Assembly: GCA_008477525.1 (NCBI GenBank)
Contig: SPDT01000006.1
Location: 3,747,501-3,811,500 of the forward strand
Source of the DNA: Hypomyces perniciosus
Taxonomy: Eukaryota > Ascomycota > Sordariomycetes > Hypocreales > Hypocreaceae
DNA length: 64,000 nucleotides
Direction of reading: 5' to 3'
The translations under genes and the position numbers were made by a program. This document shows positions 39,501 through 51,502 of this stretch, one piece after another. Within the stretch, counting starts at the first letter, position 1. Every line of letters begins with the position of its first letter. Below the pieces are notes generated by a model. That model was not told where the DNA came from and searched no databases. It worked only from the letters and a program-made list of their open reading frames with translations.

Positions 39501-42500
39501 CTGATCCCTGGTCGTTGTTGTCAAAAGTGTCAGTTTTGATGAATTGATCATCAACTTTTTTTTCTTTGCTTGCTTGCTTTGTTTAGACGGTTGGTCCCTC
39601 GCCGCATCTCAATCAATGTTCCCACGGGACGGCTCAGGCGGACAACTAGCCTGGCTGACTGGCACCATATGTGTGTCTTTTATTAAATACTTTGTTTCAT
39701 CTCGCAGGCATTTTCGACCTTGCCCTAGTTTTGCATCTTTTTTTTTTCTTCCTTTTCCACGGCCGCAAATAGGTAGATGTTTAACTTATCCATGCCTTGC
39801 TTCCTGCTCCTCGGCTGTCTGTATGGCCGACCCGTTGGCACCAAGGCCATGGTCGTAGTTGAGTGGGGATTCATGGTCCTTCCGCCTAGTAAGGGTTACC
39901 CCAGACTAGTGCAGGCACAATCCCTTTAACTGGTGCAAGCAGGGTCAATTGTGTTTTCCGCGGTTCAAGCATGGAGCTTCTGGAAGGCATCTTACCCGGG
40001 TATTCGTTCCCAGAAAGCTAGTACGAGGAGATAATCATACCAACTAGCACCATTTACTATTTTTGTACTGGTCCCGGCCTCAATCTCGCGCCTGCTTTGG
40101 CGATCCCAGAAAACTCGAAACTTGCTCATGCAGAAGAATCCAGTGATGGACAAGTTCAACAGTTGGATCAATTCGATGACACAACCCGCACTGATTACTA
40201 CATCCGTTGCCTTGGAAATATATTTTTTTCCAACCTATGCCATTTTTGTTGGCTGGGACAATACGCTATCATCTACCGGCAATCATTCCATGTTACTGTA
40301 ATTATAGGTGGTAGTACGGAGTAGTGGTACTGCTACTGCTTCTGCTGAGCTTGATAAGAGTCATGGTGAGGTGGCTGACACAGACATCCTGCGCTGATAC
40401 TACGAGTACTAGTACTAGTACTAGTAGCTTACTCATAGGGTCTATCTTCTCTAAGCAACTCTTAACTAATAGGTAGTAGTACTAGTACCAGATAATATGG
40501 CTTGCGTCACAGTTTATGCGCCTACAGTAAAACGACTGACTGGCTTTCTTGTGAACAAAAGCAACTCGGACATTGAATACTACTTACGGAGTACTCGTAC
40601 AGGGACTACGAAGTATGCACAAGTGTGGCAAACATCGCAAAATCCACAGCACTTTCTTTTCCTACAAGTTGGACTTGGCAGATGTATGATACTACACATT
40701 TCGCAGATGTTGGGGTATGTGAGCTATCAATGAAGATCAACCAGCCAGCCTTGACAATTCACCAACCAACCGCTTGGCGTCCTGGTCAACGCAATTGAGA
40801 CGACAATGCCCCAATTTCTCTCAAATGGCTCTCTTGGAAAGCTGGCATGGGCATTTGCGACAAGATGTGGACTATTCATTTCCAACGTATTACGGCTGGG
40901 CAGCCGAGTGGCCGAACTGGTTTGAGAAAAAGCAAACTCTAGACATGAGCCGTCCCACTAGTTGTTGTAGTAGTACTGTCACATCACCTACTATCCCCAG
41001 ACGCCGTATCGGGACGAGTCTCAATTTGCTCGGACAATTATCTCAGCCGTTGCATGTGCGACTCATGCAAGCATAACAGCAACATTTGTTTCCAGCTGGG
41101 TTGAAACAATGTCACCAGAGGTCATTGGGCCCTGGCCGTTGTGACTGATACCATGGCCTTGGAATGAGGCAGGTTTTTCCCTGTTCACAGCTGGACCCTT
41201 TGTGGATCGACATGAACTTGCACGTTTCTTATTTCCTTTTGGAGTCCAGCTCCACGGTCGGTCCTGCAGGGACGACATACGACTTCAACCGCTTCCTTGG
41301 TGCAAGAGACGTGGAGTACTGGGTATTTCGGGAGAGAAAAAAAAAAAGAGACCTGTCACTATTCACACTCATTACTACTACTCGTACGACTACTACTAGT
41401 ACTCGTACAATTGCGGTGTTCCATTCACACGACTAACTGCGTCTTGTCACAGCTAGTTCGGCCCCGGCTTTCGTCCCGGACGGTGGAATCCCCGGTCCCG
41501 GTGCGGAGAGACTACTAGTTGTAAGTTGAAACATGGGTTTTTGGTCAAACTAAGGCAAACTATGTAGTAGTCCTGGGTGGCTTTTGGCTTTTGACATCTC
41601 TTTCCTCTTTCTTTGTGCTCCATATATACGAGGACGGACACACAAATATTTCCTTTTGCTGTTAGTAATACCAACTTGCCAGACTACTCGTAGTTTCTCA
41701 AATGCAAGTGCCGACGCCACGAACCCAACAGTGAGAGTGGGGATACGGCCGCCTGTCTCACTCGCGGAGATGTTAGCGCTACACGCCGTCGAGGAGAAAC
41801 ATGGTTCGACATTTTGCCAACTCCCGGTTTGCCAAGGTTGTTTGCCTTCGGGTATAACTGATTCATGACAAAGCACACATGAGTGAATGGCTGAAAATGA
41901 ACAACGGGCAAGGGTAGGGTGATTGGTCAGGAAGGTGGAAGGGTTTGAGACAATGACACACAGACTTCTTTTTTTTTCAAGAAGCAAAGGCGTGTTATTC
42001 TCTGGTTGCCATGATACTCGTCACTTTTGGGGAGTACAGCAGTGCGTTAGCAAGCCAAGCGCGCTACTGTGGACCAGATGAATCAATGAGTGCGAATATC
42101 ATAGACAACACGGAGGGTGTGCTGCTTTCGTTCCAGGCCTCTCCCTTCAACCAGCTAATCGCGCAAACAGATGCCGACGGTCGAAGAATTTTGAGCATTC
42201 GTTTGCTGCCACGCTACACAGACGGCATGTGGTGATGTGCTCGGGCCGTTAAAATCGACCATATCGTACCAATCTTGCCGAACGCAAAGACCGACCTTCA
42301 AGTGAGGGGTAGAGATACTAGGCAGATGTGAGGGAGGGACGAAGTGGTGCCCTGTGCATCTCGCGATGACACTCTATTGCATCGGGTGGGCTTCGCGCCG
42401 TCTTGCGAACGGACACCCGCCTTGCATTCGTCTGTCATTGGGAAGGTTTCGAGGTGGGGGGGGTATAATGATTTGCCACTCAACCATAACTGACAGATGA

Positions 42501-44275
42501 CGGAGGCGTTTTGGTTGGACAAGATCGATGTCGTGTAGGAGAGCCGTGCTAAGTTTGGTTTGCCCGGTTGGTCAAAGCGGGAAGGGCGCGATGCTTTTAT
42601 GCATTGGCGTGTCAGTTTTGAACGTTTGACAGGTTGCGATCTTTTTTTTTAGTCTATGATGGCTGTCGCGGAGAAGGGCATGTGAGCCCTACGAAGTACA
42701 CACGGCACGTATGGACGGGGAAATCGCCTTTCTTTTAGTGGTGTGAGGGCATTATGAGACCCGACTCAGTCGAGTCTTGTGTCTGTCAGTGGGTAGGTGG
42801 CATTGATTTCTGTTTGGTGTGGTGTCCCGTTGTGTCCAAGCTGACGGCAATGCCGAGGCCTTTTGGCATGGCATATTCGTTTTGGAGTGGGTGTGTGGTG
42901 TTGAAGCGGCAGGTAGGTATCCGAGGCGCGGATTTCGTTTGGATGCGATGGCAGAGGGCATTTTGTGCGTTTGCGTTGAGGATTTTGTCATTGTTTTCAA
43001 TGGCTATGGCGAGCTGCTGTTCGGGTCATGATGGTAGAGGGTGTAGGCAACTGTCATTCTCGTGGTTACCCCAACACAGTAACGCCGATGTGTCCTTGCA
43101 TGGTGCAAGGTTTCCTTGCGTTGCACTGCATTCTGCCAACCAGGTGGGCAAACTTGAACTCGGCTTCGCTTTCGTATGTCGCTTTGTCTCTGGGCAGTTG
43201 AGTGGCCACGTAGGTCATTGTTGCAAAGGTTCCACTACTATCCTCGTCAGGTAGGTGTGAATATTTACGATGCTCGTGTACTGTATGAATCGGACATCGG
43301 AGTCAGGACTATGACCCGAAAAATATTGCAGCAGTTGGTTCGGTTGTGTGAATCAATATCGTTGTCATTGAGTCTTATACTCTACCTTTTGGATGTTTCT
43401 CTCACTGACTGCACAGCTAACACAATAAAGCCCATTTTCCACCGCAAACAGCAAAAAGACAAGAAGCAACGCAAGAATTAATAACCAGCTAATACAACGC
43501 ACATGATTTCTCACCACACATATTATGGTCAAACCACTTTGTACATGTAGGTATTGAAGTTGAAAGCATAATGAACCAGTCCGCTCTAGGGTAGGCAGTC
43601 CGGGACAGCTCACCGAAATCCTCGGGATCGGCCCCACTCCCAGCCACCGCCGGAGGAGACTTCTCGGCTTACGTCGCGTCGGGCTTCAATTCGCTGAGCC
43701 AAGTTCCAACCACCCGATAAAAAAAAAACCAGGCAAAATACGATAGTGAAGAGGGAAAAAATAAAATACGATATCCAAGAGACCCCTATGTGGGGTAAGG
43801 TAAGCAACGTGTTTAATGGGATTATCTGGGCGATGACGACGTATGCCTGTGACATGTGGCTGGGAAGGAGCTGCTGCCGCTCTTCCCCTCTGTTGCATTG
43901 ATATAGCCAGCCCTGCCAGGTCAAGGGCTCTCTGTCCACGTCTCTCTTTTTCCTGCTTCGATCATCCATCTCTTTACCTATTACTGCATCATCCGAAAGC
44001 TGAATATTAGTCGAGTGCTCTTGTGTGAGGCTTGATTTCCTTCTTCTGGACGCTTCTGCATCCCTTGCTTGGAACCAAGGCGCAAGGCGCGCGCTATCTC
44101 ATCTGTCGGGGTGGGCTTAAGGTCCCTTGCTTCTTCTACTCCGTACTCCCTCCTCATCCTCCTCATCCTCCATCCTGGAACTCTCCTCTGCTCCCACTGT
44201 TACGACTACCAGAAGAAGCTTGTTATCGTCGCCACACGCCTCGCGCTCATACTCGTTGCGGCTCTCCCTGCAGCC
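33527..44275. other. Gene-poor region of about 10.7 kb
   Basis: Between the 5' end of the MSN2-like gene and the 5' end of the GH16 gene I see no convincing protein gene on either strand. The many open frames are short, lack domains and overlap each other antisense. It is not obviously AT-rich, so it does not look like RIP-degraded transposon. It is dotted with TAC-type motifs: TACGAAGTA at 34538, 35400, 37343, 40607 and 42690; TACTTCGTA at 36546 and 36553; TACGGAGTA at 40315 and 40585; TACTCCGTA at 38353 and 44137; and several TACGAGTA. It could hold regulatory DNA for MSN2 and GH16 or noncoding transcripts. A 31-codon frame at 36210-36305 has signal-peptide character. Confidence 0.5.
36210..36305 (+). 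CDS. Possible tiny secreted peptide or first exon of a secreted protein
   Basis: The frame MTTACLISVLWTAFIASL continues with VWAAPCEFPQRLH and stops. It has a hydrophobic core and an alanine motif before APCEF that resembles a signal-peptidase site. The mature part would be only about 10 residues, so it may be a chance frame or exon 1 of an unrecognised spliced gene. No clear donor could be placed. Listed only because the signal-like character is visible. Confidence 0.15.
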   Translation: MTTACLISVLWTAFIASLVWAAPCEFPQRLH

Positions 44276-45540
44276 ATGAGACAAATGTCGTACATAGCCT
44301 CCACGGCGATATATGCTTTGCTTCTACTGTCCGACACAGTCTCAGCGCAAACTTGGAGCAAATGCAATCCAACACAACAAAGTAAGTCCGAGTCTTTCTG
44401 GAACAACACCCCCCCTCTTCCCCTCCGAAAGACGCTCCGAAAGCCTCTCCTCCATTCCAGTGCTGCGCCTCCCGATCCTGATCGCTGACCAATGTCGTTT
44501 CTCATCGAGCAGCTGGATGCCCTGCCGACACAGCGCTGGGCATGACGATCAATGTGGACTTTTCGAAGGGCGCGGTAAACTCCTTCGCCGCCTCTGGAAC
44601 ACCGAGCTACAGCAGGGATGGCGTGTCGTTTTCGGTTGCGAAGAGCGGCGATGCGCCGCAGCTCGATTCTCTCTTTTACATCATGTTTGGCCGTGTCGAA
44701 ATCACAATGAAAGCCGCTCCTGGCGCGGGCATCGTCTCGTCCGTCGTGCTCCAATCCGATACACTTGACGAAATCGACATAGAATGGCTGGGTGCCGACC
44801 CGGACCAGATACAGTCCAACTATTTCGGCAAGGGCAAGACGACGTCGTACAACCGGGGCCAATTCCATAACGTGCCTGGTACTCAAGCGAACTGGATCAC
44901 GTACACCATAGACTGGACCAAGGACCGCATCGTATGGATGGCTGGCAAGACCGTTCTCCGGACACTCACACAAGCCGATGCTGAGGCGAACCAGTATCCC
45001 CAGACGCCTATGCAGGTTAAGTTCGGTGCCTGGGCTGGTGGCGATCCCAGCACGAATGCGGCTGGAACGGTGCAATGGGCGCGCGGTCCCACGGACTTCA
45101 GCAAGGGACCGTTCACCATGATGATTCAAAAGGTCATCATCACAGACTACTCAACGGGCAAGCAGTACGAGTACAGTGATTCATCTGGATCATGGCAGTC
45201 TATCAAAGCTATTGGCGGACAAGTCAACGGCAACTTCAATAACAAGAACGCCATCACTGTTACTGCCACTGCATCTGGTACGGCTCCCACGACTTTCGTA
45301 TCCGTTCCCGTGGGCGGCATCGCCAAAGATGGAAGTCCTGCTACGGCCACCCAGACTGGCTGGCCGTGGGTTGGTTCGAGTCCAACAGGTTATGGAAGCA
45401 TCCCCAGTGGATGGTACATGACCCCCGAGGGCAAGATTATGCGCTCGGGATCGACTTCAATTATTGTGCCATCATTGCTGGCCCTTATGGTTGGCCCCTT
45501 TCTTATTGGGGTGTTGACTTTTGTCAACAGGATATATTGA
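44276..45540 (+). CDS. GPI-anchored Crh-type GH16 cell-wall transglycosylase
   Basis: Extracellular enzyme that cross-links chitin to beta-glucan in the cell wall. Exons 44276-44381 and 44513-45540 give 377 aa. A signal peptide (MRQMSYIASTAIYALLLL, ending SVSAQ-like before TWSKCNP) is followed by a short Cys-containing segment, CNPTQQTGCPADTALG, as in Crh1/Utr2. Catalytic DEIDIEWLG carries the ExDxE triad at about E122, D124 and E126. Downstream GADPDQIQSNYFGKG is typical of the clade. The Ser/Thr-rich C-terminal region ends in a hydrophobic tail (VPSLLALMVGPFLIGVLTF) expected to direct GPI attachment. No chitin-binding CBM18 is seen. The second ATG (44285) would also give a signal peptide. 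Family assignment is firm; the paralogue (Crh1, Crh2 or Crf) is not fixed. Confidence 0.9.
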
Positions 45541-46403
45541 TTGATGACGTTGATGATAGTACTGATCTCATTTATACACATAGAGGAGCAAATGGCGTTT
45601 TTGGGACGGAGTTGATCGATAGAGGATACACGCAATTGGGAGAGGAACTCATGATACATAAATCGGGTGGTATTAACCACCAAGACTGCATATGACGGCG
45701 TTGGGAATCGGTTGGTCCTTTTTGGGCATGGGATAGAACAAGGGCTCGGGAGATGACTTACAGAACACCATATACATTTATAATCACACGATAGATAGAA
45801 CGAGAAATGAATATTTATATTTCGGACTTGTTTCGTGGCAGCATAGTCTGATTTTGACATGCCGTCATACAGGCGTTTGAGTTGATTTGCAAAGTAGCTT
45901 GCAAAAAAGAGTGTGAACTTTCATTCGTTTCTTCTAACACCATGCTTAATCTAACAAAGACAACCACCGCCCGCTGTTTGCCCTCCGCTATGCGCTTGAG
46001 AACCCGCGCAAGCCAGTAGATCTCCTCCCCTTTTATCATGCATGCGATATGATCTTGTCCGTAGGATCTGAGATTCTCTCATCGGGCAAACTCAGACCCA
46101 ACTCAGTATGCCATGCCATGGTCCCCCTTCCCTTCCGTCGTTTGCATCATCCAAGTTCGCCACCCCCTGAACTCCATCGTACACTTTCCCTGGCCGTTAA
46201 AATTTCTCGTTGCGCCGGGTCTACCGAATAGTGGATGCTGAGGTGCGGTGAGACACCTGTATTATATATAAGGAAAGCCAAAAACAAGAACGAGAACATG
46301 AGCAAAACGAGAAAAAATGCGAGGTTAAAGCAACGTGTCGACACACCGGCGCCTTTTCTGTCTCTCTCTCTCTCTCTCTCTTTTTTTTTTCTTTTTCTTT
46401 TTC
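45541..46403. other. Convergent intergenic region (GH16 / TOP1)
   Basis: 863 bp between converging genes: GH16 3' UTR on the left and TOP1 3' flank on the right. It contains the long pyrimidine tract described separately. No coding evidence. Confidence 0.6.
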
Positions 46404-46405
46404 TT
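46361..46405. repeat. Pyrimidine tract: CT dinucleotide run followed by T-rich run
   Basis: About 20 nt of TC repeat, then ten T and CTTTTT repeats, ending at the TOP1 stop codon. On the TOP1 sense strand this is a 45-nt almost pure purine tract that begins at the stop. Confidence 0.9.
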
Positions 46406-49260
46406 AGAACTCCCAGTCTTCTGCGTCCTCAACAGACTTGATAGCCCATCGGAACTTGTCTCGGAGGGTCTTGGAGAAGAACTTCTCAATAGGAACGTCA
46501 AACTTCTTGGAGAACACAACCGTCAAGCGTGGGTCGATGTAGTTCTGCGACAAGTATTAGCATCTCATCTGGTTATGCAACGGGATCACACTCACAATCT
46601 TGGAGGTGCTGAGAGCAACCTCCTTGTTGCCGTCACGGTCTTCCGCCTGGGTTTCAAGGATCTTGATACGATCGTCAATCTTCTCGATGGCAGTCATGAA
46701 TTTCTCGACAGTGGGGCCCTTGCCCTCGGCCTCGACCTTCTTGGACTTGTTTTCCTTCTTGAACTTGGCCTCTAGCTCCTTGACCACCTGAAGTCGCTCC
46801 TTGAGCTCCTTCTCGGGCATGGGCCTCTCCTTGTTAGCCTTGAGCTTTTCGTTGTCCTTCTCGAATTTCTTCGTGATCTTGGTGCGCTGTTCCTCAACGA
46901 GGAACTGCTGGTGCTCCAGTAGCCATTCTTCATCGATGTCCTCATCCAGCTCGAACCAGGCACTGCCCTTCTTCTTTTTCTGAGTTGGGTCGACGTCCAG
47001 AATCATCTTTTTCGTCCGCCATTTCTGGTACCGAAGTCCCTTGATCTGGAAGAGGATTAGTAGTTGGTCAGAATCCGATGTATCTGGTCAGGACATACCC
47101 GATCTCCAAGCTTCTGCATCTGCTGCTCGTGTCCAGCACCAACGGTTCGCTTGTGGTTACAAAGAATAGCAACCTTGCGGTTGCAATCATTGTAGAGCTT
47201 TACCTTCTCAGCGATGGTACCACGAGAGCGTGGGTCTTTGCCGAGCTCCTTCAACAGTTCCGACATGGTGAAGGATGCGTTGTAGGTACGGAAGACCTTG
47301 GCCGTCAGTCCCGTCATGTAGCTGTTCAGATGCTTGTTCAGTTGCGATGTCTATCGTACGGAGTTAGTCTGCAGAGTCGATACCAATACACAATTTGTGT
47401 CTACTACTTACGTTGAGACGATCAAAGAGATCGTCACCATCCGTTTTCGGTGCCTTTTTGAAGAGCTTCAAGTTCTTGAAGACTTGAGCATCGACACGTG
47501 CGGTCTCGTTGTATCTAATACTGTCCTTACCCAGGAAGTCAAATGTGACTTGGTCTGGCGGTTGCAAGGTAATATGCTCGTATTTCAGCGAGCAGCAGCC
47601 AACGGTGTCAGCCTCATTCTCGGTGTCCTTTTCATTGCCAGCTCTAAGAGCAAGCTTGTCAATCAGATACATGGCTGTTGCCCTTTGACGCTCTGCCATC
47701 ACCTCGCTCTTCAGTTCCTTGGTGTAATCTTTGCGGATCTTGTGAATGTGCTTCTTCAGCTCTCGAGCCTTCTCGAACTTCTTGAAATCACTCTGACCCT
47801 TGACATCACTTGCAGCCCCCAGCATCACGTACTTGTACGCCCCGTTGATGTTTTCTTGCCACATGGCAAGCCATGTAGCCTTCTGGTCATGCTGAACAGC
47901 CTTCCACTTGTGTCCTGCAGGTGGGTCAGGCACCTTGGAGCCCTTGCCGATGTTGATGGTGATTTGCTCCGGCATAACACGGACCTTGACTTTGCCCGTC
48001 TTGGGATGTTCGCCTCGGCCGCGGAAGAGACTGGGAGGTTCGACTCTGAAGTTGCCCACCTTCTGCTTCCTCCCATCCCACATGCAGTGAAGATAAGGGG
48101 CTTCAAGAGCATCCTTCTCGACCTTGGCCGCAGCCTTTTCTTCCTTTGTCATACTCTTCTTGGCTTCCGTTTTCGCTGTCCAGTACTCATTCATCTTTGA
48201 AAAATCGCACTTATCCAGACTCTTGATGTCAATCTTTTTTCCTGCAGAGTCTGTCGCGCCGTATTTCTCAACGAACTCGGAGAAGTCGTTGAAGAAATTC
48301 TTGCGGAAAATGGGATTATCGAGATGATGGCTGGAAGCCGGGGTCATCATAGCCACCCAGAAAGAGGCAACCTCCTCTGCCTCCATGCTAAGATTGACTG
48401 GTTTCCCGTCATAATACATCCTGACGTGCTTGGGAAGTGGCTCGTATTCCGGCGCGAACAAGACTCCATTGTGCTCAAGGGTTTGCCATTTGATGCTGTC
48501 ATCTTCAGGCTTCGGCGCATTCCACCATTCGTATCCCTCTTCCTCATCTTCACTGGAAGCTTTGACCTTGCCCTTCTTCTCATCCTTGACTGGCGCGGCT
48601 TTCTTCCCTTTGGTGGTTGCCTTTGCCTTCTTGGAGATGGGAACATCGGAGTCGGATTCCTCCTTCTTCACACCGGTAGATTTTCTCTTAGCGGCAGAGC
48701 CATTTGACTGGCGTCTTTTGTTTGCTGCTAGAGGCGCATCGTCATCCGATTCATCTTTGATAGGCTTCTTCGGCGTTGCCTTCTTCGATTTTGCGTCCTT
48801 AGCACGACTCGCCTTAGCCTCCTTTTCAGCCTTCTTTTTCTTCGCTAGGGAAGCACCCAATGGCTCTTCATCGTCTGAGGACTCTGGAGGCGCTGTCTCT
48901 TTGTGAGAAGGAGGCAGCTTCTTTCCTCTACCCTTGACCATAGGCTGATCGTCGGAATCGGAGTCTTGGACCTTCTTACTGGGTCGCGGTCGTTTTGCCT
49001 GCTCATCCACCTGTCAGATTACAGGACCCACCACGCCCGTTGCTTGGGACACCACCTACCAGAGGTGCACCATCACTTTCCGACTCGTCTTTGTAGTCGA
49101 CTTTGGAGATGGAGGTCCGTGACTTGCGCTTGTTGGCTCCATTTGCAGTCGGAGAGTCCACATCCATTTCACCATTTGCCGCGTGCCCATTGCGAATGGA
49201 TAAGCCGGTCATCTCGGATCCGCGGGAGACCTTGGAGGACGACACTGAAAGTAACTCCAT
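46404..49260 (-). CDS. TOP1: DNA topoisomerase I (type IB)
   Basis: Nuclear enzyme that relaxes supercoils by transient single-strand cleavage through a 3'-phosphotyrosine. Five exons: 49060-49260, 47412-49010, 47099-47350, 46596-47045 and 46404-46544, giving 880 aa. The N-terminal about 290 residues are a charged, Lys/Asp/Ser-rich nuclear-targeting region with repeated [12 protein letters not shown] acidic blocks. The core follows ([21 protein letters not shown], later [12 protein letters not shown]), then a Lys/Glu coiled-coil linker. The catalytic tyrosine is in SKINYIDPR, at about Y836, and this motif is split by the last intron between I and N. All five exons close in phase. It is divergent from ATP3 with about 665 bp between the start codons. 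Confidence 0.95.
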
Positions 49261-49925
49261 GATTAGCCATCTGCCAATGCCTCAGGGCGCGTGATCACAG
49301 TGCAGTGAGGCAAGCCTCCCCCTAGCCCGTTCGCCCAGTCGCGTGCACTTCGCACCAACTCAGGTTGGGCACTTGAAAAACCACCCCATTGACTCAGAAA
49401 GGCGACTCACAGCGTCCATTCGGCCTCGAAAGAGGTTTGTCGTCGTCTGAGCTGTCGGAGCTCATGTTTTTACGGCGCGGGCCACCTCGTACTCGGTCCA
49501 GGCGAGGCTCTATGAGGCGCGGTACGGAGAATAATTATGCGACCGCGATTGTCGGCCTGAAAAATCTCGTAAAAACTGTAGAAAAAAGTGGCCAAACGGA
49601 CTCCTGGAGATCAGACGAAGGCAGTGAGGAGCAAAACCCAACTGCCCTAGGCGGAGAGCCTGAGGAATGTAAGGAAGAAGTCAGAAATTCAGAAGATCGT
49701 GTTTTCTCGCCGCCCCGGAGGGTAGACCCAGTAAGCAAGGCTTCGTCACGTGATATAGTCTACCCGTCAATTTACCGGGAAAACAGCGACAGAGCAAAAT
49801 GAGCGACTACAATCACTCAACCCGATCGATATCCCCACGAACACCCCATCAATTGATCCGCACGTCGAGATCAATTGGGTCTCTGTTGGCCAGAGGGCTT
49901 AGTTCGACTTCTCGCACTTGTCAAA
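49261..49925. promoter_or_regulatory. Bidirectional promoter region between TOP1 and ATP3
   Basis: 665 bp between divergent start codons. It contains a TCACGTGA E-box palindrome at 49746-49753, about 175 bp upstream of the ATP3 start. An open frame at 49389-49802 on the plus strand overlaps it but starts with TTG and lacks any recognisable domain, so it was not called as a gene. Confidence 0.55.
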
Positions 49926-51114
49926 ATGCTGTCAAGGGCTGCCCGACCGGCTCTGCGAGCTGCCGTTGCAGCTCCCGCCCGGTAAGTAGACGTTTGATCC
50001 GAGAATTTATTGCCGAGGGGAACGGAGATGTTCGAGATTCGAGCGGGATCGCAACGCAGCTGCGACAACTCATGCGACGCTGGAGAGGGTGCATTTCCAT
50101 GGCATTTATAGGGAAATTATACTGATATGCGAACTCAAGAGCGGCTGCTGCCGGCCCCAACACTGCCGCCACCTACGCGACACTCCGCGAAATCGAGGGC
50201 CGTCTCAAGTCCATTCGCAACATCGAGAAGATTACCAAGACGATGAAGATCGTCGCCTCCACGAAGCTCACCCGTGCTACCCGCTCCATGAACGACTCGC
50301 GGAAGTACGGCGAGACCTCCAACGAGGTCTTCGAGGCCGCTGAGACCGTCGTCCCCGAGGTCGAGGAGAAGAAGTCGCTGATCATCGTCTGCTCTTCCGA
50401 CAAGGGTCTTTGCGGTGGTATTCACTCCAGCATGAGCCGAACTATCCGCAAGCTCTACGCCGAGCAGTCCCCTTTCGACCTGGTCATCATCGGCGAGAAG
50501 TGCAAGGCCCAGCTTCAGCGAACGAACGCCAAGAACATCCAGCTCAGCTTCACTGGTATTGGCAAGGACATCCCCACCTTTGCCGATGCCCAGGCTATCG
50601 CCGACCAGGTCGTTTTGCTGCCGAATGAGTACACGGATGTCAAGATCCTGTACAACAAGTTCATCAACGCCACCAGCTACGAGCCTACCTTCATTGAGGC
50701 ATTTTCCGAGGACGCCATTGCCCAGTCTCGTACGTTGCGACATCGGACATTTAAACGCTACATGGATCCCTAATGCTAACATGTGGCTAGCCAACATTTC
50801 TGCTTTCGAGGTTGAGGATGAGGTCTTGTCCAACCTGCGCGAGTACAGCCTTGCCAACTCTCTGTACTGGGCTCTGGCCGAAGGCCACGCCTGCGAGCAG
50901 TCTGCCCGACGAAACGCTATGGATGTAAGTCTCAGTTCCATATATCATTTCTAAACTATTTACAAAATGCTAATAAATCCCTCAGAACGCTTCCAAGAAC
51001 GCCGGTGAGATGATTGGCAAGTACCAGATCTTGTACAACCGCACCCGACAGGCTGTCATTACCGGAGAGCTGGTCGAAATCATTACCGGTGCCACTGCTT
51101 CGGCCGATATGTAA
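49926..51114 (+). CDS. ATP3: F1F0 ATP synthase gamma subunit, mitochondrial
   Basis: Central-stalk rotor subunit of the mitochondrial F1 sector. Exons 49926-49981, 50140-50729, 50791-50924 and 50986-51114 give 302 aa. The presequence [19 protein letters not shown] is typical for matrix import. The mature part starts near [20 protein letters not shown] and carries the canonical gamma signature: [14 protein letters not shown] and [16 protein letters not shown] early, [16 protein letters not shown] at the end. All introns are GT-AG with close phases. Codon use is strongly biased to C-ending codons, fitting high expression. It lies head to head with TOP1. Confidence 0.97.
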
Positions 51115-51502
51115 ATTCTTCGGTGGACGTGCAAGCTGGCGCCATACAAAATTCCCTTTGTAGTAATAACAAAGCTAGAGGTTACCCAGCGTGGTGTCCC
51201 CAGTGTATCAAATCCACAATAAATTTTATTAGACCACCTCGCATGAAGCTTGTAGAAGAGCGATGAAACCAACCGGTGAATTTTAAGGACAGTCACGGAC
51301 GCTCTTTTGACTTATTCATACAGACCAATCCACCCATTAAAACTGCCGGGCGCCAACCATGCTCAGTCCCATCCGAAGGCAACAACATTATGTACCTATA
51401 ATGCTTGTTCAAGGCGTATATATATATCTCATGGTCCTGCAGACCCCGACTTCCAAGGCCATCCCATGATGCTAATAATAGGACAACGTGCAATAACACC
51501 TG
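51115..51502. other. Convergent intergenic region (ATP3 / LSD1-type gene)
   Basis: 388 bp between converging genes, presumably the 3' UTRs of both. Nothing else recognised. Confidence 0.6.

Noticed and set aside
42754..43254. 166-aa plus-strand frame in the gene-poor region
   Set aside because: Cys/Trp/Val-rich with no motif, and the antisense strand is equally open; looks like chance.
49389..49802. 137-codon open frame between TOP1 and ATP3
   Set aside because: Begins with TTG, has no recognisable domain and overlaps the shared promoter; an internal ATG at 49464 would give about 112 aa of odd composition.
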